64,000 nt of DNA, from NCBI RefSeq assembly GCF_030067815.1, contig NZ_CP125968.1, positions 995,001 through 1,059,000 of the forward strand. Direction: 5' to 3'. Made by a program: the position numbers and the translations under genes. The notes beneath the pieces were generated by a model. It worked only from the letters and a program-made list of their open reading frames with translations, was not told the origin of the DNA and did no database searches. Numbering within the stretch: the stretch's first letter is position 1; each line of letters opens with the position of its first letter. Of this stretch, positions 58,106 through 64,000 are shown in pieces. Source of the stretch: Sporosarcina thermotolerans (lineage in GTDB: Bacteria; Bacillota; Bacilli; Bacillales_A; Planococcaceae).

Positions 58106-58714
58106 ATGTATATTCCAAAATACTTTAAGGTAACTGATATAGAAAAAATCCGAGACTTTGTCCAGGAGAATTCTTTTGGGACACTTGTCACGACAAGAAA
58201 AGGGAGACCGATTGCGACTCATTTGCCTTTCGGGTTCATCCAAGAAGGCGATGATTGGTATGTTACCGGGCATATGGCTTATGGAAATCCTCAATGGAGG
58301 ACGTTCGATACGTGCGAGGAAGTCTTAGTCATGCTTCAGGGTCCGCATGCGTATGTTTCTTCTTCCTGGTATTCCCATGAAAATGTGCCGACGTGGAATT
58401 ATCAGGCGGTTCATCTTTATGGCAAAGCAAGCATTCTAACAAGAGATGAATTGATAGAAGACTTGAAAAGAATGCTGGCTAAATACGAAGGACATCGGGG
58501 AAATCAAGTTCTATGGGATACACTTTCGCTTGAGCTCATCGAAAATGAACTAAAAGGTATCGTCGGTTTTAAGATCAAAGTGGATGAAATCCAGGCTGCA
58601 TATAAATTAAGCCAGAATCGAAATGAGACCGATTATAACAACATCATTGACAAATTGCGTAAAGAAGGAAATCCTCATTCGCAGCAACTAGCAGATGTAA
58701 TGGATAAGAAATGA
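58106..58714 (+). CDS. FMN-binding PaiB-family negative transcriptional regulator
   Basis: 202 residues, intact. Split-barrel flavin fold of the PaiB/YxxB family: MYIPKYFKVTDIEKIRDFV, NSFGTLVTTRKGRPIATHLPF, YVSSSWYSHENVPTWNYQAVH. PaiB with the acetyltransferase PaiA affects protease genes and sporulation in B. subtilis. Here it follows a GNAT gene, so the pair could be functionally analogous, but the GNAT is not clearly PaiA. Confidence 0.88.
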   Translation: MYIPKYFKVTDIEKIRDFVQENSFGTLVTTRKGRPIATHLPFGFIQEGDDWYVTGHMAYGNPQWRTFDTCEEVLVMLQGPHAYVSSSWYSHENVPTWNYQAVHLYGKASILTRDELIEDLKRMLAKYEGHRGNQVLWDTLSLELIENELKGIVGFKIKVDEIQAAYKLSQNRNETDYNNIIDKLRKEGNPHSQQLADVMDKK

Positions 58715-58719
58715 AAACT

Positions 58720-58766
58720 TGATGCCTGCCCCCGGATTGGAATGTTGCCGGTGGCAGGCATCATTT
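58720..58766 (+). terminator. intrinsic terminator after the PaiB-like gene
   Basis: GATGCCTGCC...CCGG / CCGGTGGCAGGCATC stem, then ATTTTG. Confidence 0.85.
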
Positions 58767-58793
58767 TGTAACCGATACAAACCGAGCGTCGTC
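58767..58793 (+). promoter_or_regulatory. candidate ECF-sigma promoter (autoregulation)
   Basis: TGTAAC (58767-58772), 17-bp spacer, CGTC (58790-58793), 24 bp before the sigma gene. This matches the SigX/SigW type AAC...CGTC pattern seen at ECF sigma genes. Confidence 0.68.
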
Positions 58794-58817
58794 TAACAGG
58801 TAAGGAAGGGGGAGGAC

Positions 58818-59365
58818 ATGGGACAGTTGGATTGGGAGGGAATGGGTAGAGATGAGCAAATTGAATTTCTTATGGATGAATACGGTGAAGAGATTAAACG
58901 ACTTATCTATACATACGTAAAAGATCATCCTGCGGCGGAAGACTTAACGCAGGAAATATTCATAACAATTTACTTGAAGTTAGGATCATTTGCAGGAAAG
59001 TCTTCGATTAGGACATGGATTTATTCGGTTGCAATTAACAAGTGTAAAGATTACTTGAAAAGCTGGCATATGCGAAAGATCACCGTGCAGGAAAATATAA
59101 AGGAATTATTGAAATCAAGCCGGCGAGGACCTCAAGATGAAGTCATTGAAAAGCTTGAAAGCGAGCAACTTGTCGATCTTGTTCTCAAGTTAGCTGTGCC
59201 TTATAGAGAAGTGATTTTGCTTTATTACTATAAGCATTTATCAATCAAGGAAGTAAGTGAGATTTTGGGGGTTAGTGAAAGTACGGTGAAAGTGAGGCTG
59301 CACCGGGAAGGGAGAAGTTGAGGATGCCGTTGGAGCAAATGGAAAGAGGTGAGGTTAATGGATGA
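58818..59365 (+). CDS. ECF-type RNA polymerase sigma factor (C-terminal frameshift)
   Basis: Sigma-70 regions 2 (YVKDHPAAEDLTQEIFITIYLKL; IRTWIYSVAINKCKDYLK) and 4 (YREVILLYYYKHLSIKEVSEILG; SESTVKVRLHR), about 182 residues. The frame as written stops at 59321. One G added to GGG 59305-59307 gives HRGREKLRMPLEQMERGEVNG and a TGA at 59363-59365, overlapping the ATG of the next gene as ATGGATGA. This overlap supports a sigma/anti-sigma pair. Related to SigX/SigV-like groups of Bacillales. Confidence 0.92.
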
Positions 59366-60959
59366 GAAGTTGAAAGGGTTAGAAGAAAAATTAGACAACG
59401 TCATTTCGCAGGACGATTATTTTACGGAGTTGGATAAACACAGAATTCGAAACGGCATTAAGAAAATGAAAAGCGATGCACCCGCGAAACGGTTCAATCC
59501 GTTGCCAGCATTCCTTACCGCTATTTCCATTTGTGCATTCCTTGTTATTTTAGGTGGAATCGCTGGAAAGGAAATTGGCCTTTTCGCAACAGAAGAGCCT
59601 CCACAAGAAATCAATCCGCCAGTGTCACTGCCGACGGAAGAAGCTGTCGATATAGAGAATTTCATCTGGAATCGCTACACAATTGAGACGGGAAGAAGGA
59701 AGTTCATTATCAAGACATTCATGGCGATACAGTCATCTGGTCGGGGAGCGACAAAGTTCCAGATTCAGATTCCGGTTCATTCGACTTTGATTTGTTTCAG
59801 TACAATTTGAAAACGCAACAGTTCGATGAAACTTTCCAATCGGAAATAGCCGGGGAATTAAGTGATGGGCAAGTGAATGATGAATGGATTACGTGGGTGG
59901 ATTCCGGGACATTAGACGGTGAGTATGAATGGAGAATTTATGCGCTGAATCGGAGTACAAACGAGAAAAACCTCATTCGATTTTCCAAACAGGTCGCTGG
60001 CTATGGGAATCCGCATATCGTGAATCCCCGACTTTCCCTTAGCACCCGTGAAAATCTTTTGACATGGGTGGAACCTGTAGCAGGGAGGATAAAGTGGCGA
60101 TTCAAGTGTACGACTTGGATACTCGTGAACTTGTGACTGTTGATGAGACCACATATATGGAAACGTTCCCTCAAATTTCAGATCATTATCTTGTCTGGTC
60201 CGATTATGGAGGATATGAATTCGTTAATATTCGCTGGATCGACGACAAGTGGATTCAAGGACAGGAAATAAGTTTGAGCTCATGTTTCCGAAAGTGAATG
60301 ATGAATACGTCGTTTGGCAGGAAAAAACCGAGACGAGTGAAACGAGGCTTGTTGTAATGCCTGTTGAATTCGGTAGGAAAGAAGCTGAAGTGTTTAATGG
60401 GGATATCAACAGCTTCGATATCGGCAAGGACTTTGTCATTTGGGAAAGCGGTCATAAAATCTATGTGTATTCACTTATGCGGAAAGAAATTAAGATAATC
60501 GGCGAAGGTGAATTCCCTTCCATCCGTGGAAATATGGCCATCTGGCAGCTTCCGAAAGAAGGCGGAGAGGATTCAGTTTTCCAAGTTGTTGAATTAAAGG
60601 CACCGGAACTGACGGATGTCGAATATGGCGGCATCATCGATGTGGACGAATTCGGTGAGCGTAATCTTCGTATTGAAAGTGAAGTAGAAACTGTTTTAGC
60701 CCGCGAGGATTTATTCGATGCGAGGCTGAAGGACACGTTACATGGGGCTTATTTGAATAATGAGGGTATTGCCGTAGTGGACTTTCAACATTTCGGGGAG
60801 CTGATTGGTGCAGCATGGGCTGATCAAGCTGAACTGATAGCTGTTTTGAATGAAGCAGTTTTCAAGAGTCCGAAAGTGAAAAAAATCTATTATACATTTA
60901 ACGGTGATAATAATGCGTTTAGCGACTGGACGGAAGGTGTGAATGTATTTTTAAGGTGA
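59358..60959 (+). CDS. probable membrane anti-sigma partner with beta-propeller and GerMN-like domain (frameshifted)
   Basis: About 533 residues. Cytoplasmic part (1-48, EEKLDNVISQDDYFTELDKH), one membrane helix (PAFLTAISICAFLVILGGIAG), then external repeats with a W-x-D/V pattern (GDTVIWSGSDKV; DEWITWVDSGTLDG; DHYLVWSDYGGYEF; DEYVVWQEKTET; KDFVIWESGHKI; GNMAIWQLPKEG) that suggest a TolB-like propeller. The C-terminus (LHGAYLNNEGIAVVDF; AELIAVLNEAVFKSPKVKKIY) resembles GerMN. Breaks near 59690, 60085 and 60265. Translationally coupled to the sigma gene. Confidence 0.78.
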
Positions 60960-60968
60960 TTTGGTCGA

Positions 60969-61005
60969 TGCCTGTTAGCGATATTTTTTGCTAACAGGCA
61001 TTTTT
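60969..61005 (+). terminator. intrinsic terminator after the anti-sigma gene
   Basis: ATGCCTGTTAGC / GCTAACAGGCAT stem with five T. Confidence 0.9.
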
Positions 61006-61075
61006 GAAGTTAATTCATATTTCATACCAATCGAAACAAGAGATTGCTATAATCAGGAAAAGGAAAGGGGAATGC

Positions 61076-62091
61076 ATGATGATCAAATATCCTTATTTGC
61101 CGGATTCAGCAACAATCGGTATCACTGCCCCGTCTTCCGGGGTAAGAAGAGAACTCGAGGGTATCGTAAAACAGGCAGTCGAACGTATGCATTTAAATGG
61201 TTTCCGTACTGTTATCGGGGAAACGGTATGGACGCAAGAAAAGGCGAAGTCGGCTCCTGCACGGATACGTGCGAAGGAATTGAATACCATGTTGCAAGAT
61301 GAAGAAATCGATTTCATTTTTCCACCTTGGGGCGGGGAATTATTAATCGAGATCTTGGAGCATATTGATTTCGAAAAAGTACGGCCGAAGTGGATCTTAG
61401 GCTATTCGGACACAAGTGCACTTCTTCTTGCACTGACATTAAAAACGGGTATTGCAACAGCTCATGGAACAAATTTAGTTGATTTACGTGGGGAGCAATC
61501 CGACCCAACAACATCGATGTGGCTTTCTGTATTGCAGACGGAATCCGGTGAAGCAGTCACCCAATATTCCTCAGAACACTATCAGAAGAAGTGGCAGCAT
61601 GACAATCCGTCCCCTTGGGTTTTCCATCTAACGGAACCGACAGAATGGAAGCCAACATCTGATAATCCTATTGAAATGAAAGGCCGACTACTTGGGGGAT
61701 GTATCGATGTCATCCGACATCTGATGGGACGCCTTACGGGTATGTCGCGTCCTTCCAAAAGGAATTCATCAACAATGAACCAATCATTTGGTACTTTGAG
61801 AACTGCGAACTTTCTACCACTGACTTGCGCAGATCGCTTGTTCAGATGAAGTACGCCGGCTGGTTCGATAATTGCTCCGGCATTCTATTTGGGAGAAGCC
61901 CTGCAAATCAGCCTGTAGAGAATTATGAAATTGAGGACGTTTACGAAGATCTTACCAAGGATTTAGGCATTCCAGTTATCTATGATATTGACTGCGGACA
62001 CGTCCCACCCCAAATTACATTCGTCAACGGAGCATCCGCTGAAGTGAAAATGGAGAATGGGAAGGGGACTGTCGTTCAACAATTTAATTAA
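61076..62091 (+). CDS. LD-carboxypeptidase / MccF-like S66 peptidase (frameshifted)
   Basis: About 338 residues. N-terminal half has TIGITAPSSGVRRELEG, FIFPPWGGELLIEILEHIDF and the nucleophile Ser in LGYSDTSALLLAL; C-terminal half has YFENCELSTTDLRRSL, GILFGRSP and the His in DIDCGHVPPQ. Break at GGG 61726-61728: one G gives HLMGTPYGYVASFQKEF. S66 peptidases cut muropeptides or, as MccF, microcin-like peptides; the PPWGGE and length suggest the MccF-like group. Confidence 0.9.
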
Positions 62092-62109
62092 CGGATGCGA
62101 AAGTGTAGG

Positions 62110-62325
62110 CATGCTGCGACTTCCCATAGAACGGTGGCAACTGCCCATAGAATGCTCGTGACTTCCCGTAGAACGGCGGCAACTGCCCATAGAATGCTCG
62201 TGACTTCCCATAGAACGGTGGCAACTGCCCATAGAATGCTCGTGACTTCCCATAGAACGGTGGCAACTGCCCATAGAATGCTCTCGACTGCCCGTAGAAT
62301 GGCGATAACTTCCCATAGACAATAG
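62110..62325. repeat. 42-bp (2 x 21) periodic intergenic array
   Basis: About five units of GACTTCCCATAGAACGGTGGC plus AACTGCCCATAGAATGCTCGT (GACTTCCC at 62119, 62160, 62202, 62244). The 14-bp core ACTTCCCATWGAAC is the reverse complement of the core in the 56400-56690 array. Confidence 0.85.
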
Positions 62326-62337
62326 TGGAGGCAACCA

Positions 62338-62372
62338 TGGAACCCAAACCTATATTGGTCTGGGTTCTTTGT
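62338..62372 (+). terminator. intrinsic terminator after the array
   Basis: GGAACCCAAACC / GGTCTGGGTTC stem, followed by TTTGTC. Confidence 0.75.
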
Positions 62373-62431
62373 CATTTTTAAAACAGGTCAAAACTAAACT
62401 GTTGACGTTCCCCAAAATGCATGTTAAGATT

Positions 62432-62449
62432 TACCTTGAATTCAAGATA
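62432..62449. promoter_or_regulatory. candidate MhqR operator 1
   Basis: TACCTTGAATTCAAGATA, a near-perfect dyad close to the MhqR site TATCTCGAATTCGAGATA. Confidence 0.65.
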
Positions 62450-62513
62450 GTTTAGATTTAGAGTATTAATTGAGCAGAATATAATAATCGGGAAGAAATT
62501 TTTTTTGTTTCTA

Positions 62514-62531
62514 TATCTCGAAATAAAGATA
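62514..62531. promoter_or_regulatory. candidate MhqR operator 2
   Basis: TATCTCGAAATAAAGATA with TATCT/AGATA arms, 32 bp before the mhqO start. Confidence 0.6.
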
Positions 62532-62563
62532 TTTAACTATAATTACGAAAAGGAGAGAGTCGA

Positions 62564-63547
62564 ATGAACGGATTAAAAGGTATTCATCACGTTACTGCCA
62601 TAACAAGTAGCGCGGAAAAAAACTATGAGTTCTTCACTTATACATTGGGTATGCGTTTAGTGAAAAAAACAGTGAACCAAGATGATATCCAAACGTACCA
62701 CTTGTTCTTTGCGGATGATAAAGGGGCAGCGGGTACAGATATGACATTTTTCGATTTTCCTGGTATACCGAAAGGTACGCACGGGACAAATGAAATTTAC
62801 AAAACGGGATTCCGTGTTCCGTCAGACGCAGCATTGGACTATTGGGTGAAGCGTTTCGAAAAATATAACGTGAAAAACGATGGAATCAAAGAAGTGTTCG
62901 GAAAGAAGACCATTTCATTCATTGACTTTGACGAGCAACAATATATGTTGATCTCGGATGAGAACAACGAAGGGGTGGCCACGGGTACACCATGGCAAAA
63001 TGGTCCGGTTCCTCTTGAATACGCTATAACAGGATTGGGACCACTCCATATACGCGTCGCGGAATTCGATTACTTTAAAAAGGTGCTTGAGACAGCGATG
63101 GAGTTCAAAGAAATCGATAAAACTGGATCGCTGCATTTATTTGAAGTCGGTGAGGGCGGAAACGGTGCGCAAGTCATTGTGGAACATAACATTATGTTGC
63201 CAAATGGTCGCCAAGGTTTTGGTACAGTGCACCATGCAGCTTTCCGGGTAGAAGATACAAGCACATTGAATGCATGGAATGACCGTTTGCAACAATTCGG
63301 TTTCAATACATCGGGCTATATTGATCGGTTCTTTTTCGAATCAATTTATACACGTGTAGCACCCGGTATCCTATTTGAATTGGCAACGGATGGCCCTGGT
63401 TTCATGGGAGACGAGCCATATGAAACAGTAGGAGAAAAGCTATCATTGCCGCCATTCCTTGAAGGAAAACGGGAGCAAATTGAGAGATTGGTAAGACCAA
63501 TCGACACAGTTCGCAGCACGCGAAACATTGAAAAAGAATACTTGTAA
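62564..63547 (+). CDS. mhqO: ring-cleaving dioxygenase MhqO
   Basis: Type I extradiol-like dioxygenase of two VOC modules, 327 residues, intact. KGIHHVTAITSSAEKNYEFFT at the N-terminus and GTVHHAAFRVED in the second module hold metal histidines; the third ligand is the Glu in PGILFELATDGPGF. Detoxifies quinones and hydroquinones under MhqR control in B. subtilis. GGAGAGAG upstream. Followed after 17 bp by an FMN reductase that may act in the same response. Confidence 0.94.
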   Translation: MNGLKGIHHVTAITSSAEKNYEFFTYTLGMRLVKKTVNQDDIQTYHLFFADDKGAAGTDMTFFDFPGIPKGTHGTNEIYKTGFRVPSDAALDYWVKRFEKYNVKNDGIKEVFGKKTISFIDFDEQQYMLISDENNEGVATGTPWQNGPVPLEYAITGLGPLHIRVAEFDYFKKVLETAMEFKEIDKTGSLHLFEVGEGGNGAQVIVEHNIMLPNGRQGFGTVHHAAFRVEDTSTLNAWNDRLQQFGFNTSGYIDRFFFESIYTRVAPGILFELATDGPGFMGDEPYETVGEKLSLPPFLEGKREQIERLVRPIDTVRSTRNIEKEYL

Positions 63548-63564
63548 GGAGGTGAAGAGAAAAA

Positions 63565-64000
63565 ATGGGATTTTTTGATAAATTATTCGGAAGACAACAA
63601 GAGGAGGAAACAACAATGACGAATTTAAATATAGGTATTGTTTTAGGATCAACACGTGAGGGACGCGTAAGTCCACAAGTTGGAGCTTGGGTAAAAAGAA
63701 CTAGCGGATAAACGCGGAGATGCAAATTACACAATTATCGATATCGCAGATTATAAATTACCACTATTAGGTGAAGGCGAAGCAACAGGTGCGGTAGCAT
63801 GGTCTGAAATCATCGCGAAACAAGACGGTTTCGTATTCATCGTTCAAGAATATAACCACTCCATCACTGGAGCACTTAAAAACGCATTGGATTACTTACG
63901 TGAAGAGTGGAACAACAAAGCTGCAGGTATCGTTTCATACGGTTCAGTAGGCGGAGCTCGTGCGACAGAACACCTACGTGGTATTCTAGGTGAATTATTA
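63565..64000 (+). CDS. NADPH-dependent FMN reductase (partial, frameshifted)
   Basis: Flavodoxin-like quinone or azo reductase. From ATG 63616 it reads NLNIGIVLGSTREGRVSPQVG, then after one extra A near 63694-63698 ELADKRGDANYTIIDIADYK, VFIVQEYNHSITGALKNALD and SYGSVGGARATEHLR, all typical of PF03358. ATG 63565 is in frame, has a stronger ribosome site (AAGGAGGTGA) and adds MGFFDKLFGRQQEEETT. Either start is possible. The gene runs off the window. Confidence 0.88.

Noticed and set aside
42429..62325. CRISPR array
   Set aside because: Repeat cores are 14 bp with only 7 variable bases and degenerate units; no cas genes in the window.
62084..62375. Open frames of 76-123 residues on both strands through the 62.2-kb array
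   Set aside because: By-product of the 42-bp repeat; no start signals and no conserved features.

Overview
The window is chromosomal DNA of a moderately low-G+C Firmicute of the order Bacillales. It is most likely a member of Planococcaceae close to Sporosarcina. The first 10.6 kb reproduces the Bacillus subtilis ydiB-groEL neighbourhood almost gene for gene: tsaE, tsaB, rimI, tsaD, ydiF, rex, tatA, tatC, a Yip1-like protein, ydiL, groES and groEL. This includes a CIRCE operator before groES and a cluster of DnaA boxes between tsaD and ydiF. A urea transporter, a Bce-type bacitracin module, an AhpC/AhpF pair and an MhqO-type dioxygenase fit the same group. The genus is an inference; no rRNA gene is present to confirm it.

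Layout. 1-2.7 kb: t6A tRNA modification genes and rimI. 2.75-3.0 kb: DnaA-box cluster. 3.0-10.6 kb: ydiF, rex, first Tat pair, membrane proteins, groESL. 10.8-15.2 kb: second Tat pair, divergent from a small membrane protein and a Tat-exported gluconate-dehydrogenase-like oxidoreductase. 15.4-16.9 kb: YfcC-type transporter. 17.2-22.3 kb: guanine-class riboswitch and a complete BMP-type nucleoside ABC transporter. 22.8-28.0 kb: energy-coupling-factor transporter module with a PHP-domain protein and a divergent RpiR regulator. 28.3-32.2 kb: three-domain RidA protein, cupin, 2-hydroxyacid dehydrogenase and formate/nitrite-type channel; the last two flank two putative Rex operators. 32.3-39.7 kb: transglutaminase lipoprotein, TetR regulator, SET protein, CoxG-like protein, MscS channel, a very histidine-rich repeat protein and a urea transporter. 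40.0-42.4 kb: ahpC and ahpF behind a PerR-like box. 42.4-51.3 kb: assorted accessory genes (phosphotransferase, DinB, MFS, M23 peptidase, cupin, endonuclease V, deacetylase, MATE, VOC). 51.6-56.0 kb: convergent Bce two-component system and ABC transporter. 56.8-64.0 kb: VOC, GNAT, PaiB-like, ECF sigma and its probable anti-sigma partner, LD-carboxypeptidase, MhqO and an FMN reductase cut by the window end.

Two traits run through the whole window. First, about half of the genes, including essential ones such as tsaD, are broken by single-base frameshifts. In at least fifteen cases adding one G to a short G-run (usually GGG to GGGG) restores a full-length family member. This looks like systematic homopolymer under-calling in the assembly rather than real gene decay, so I annotate such genes as whole CDS spans and note the break. 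Second, the intergenic regions carry two unusual repeat classes. One is a family of about 135-145 bp elements with GTGCCTGTGC/GCACAGGCAC ends and an internal terminator hairpin, often sitting a few bases after stop codons. The other is a set of tandem arrays with 21-bp or 42-bp periodicity. Some copies frame the histidine-rich gene.

Functionally, several redox and stress circuits are represented together: Rex with two candidate target promoters in the window, PerR-type control of ahpC, MhqR-type sites before mhqO, an ECF sigma with its own promoter, and Bce envelope-stress sensing.
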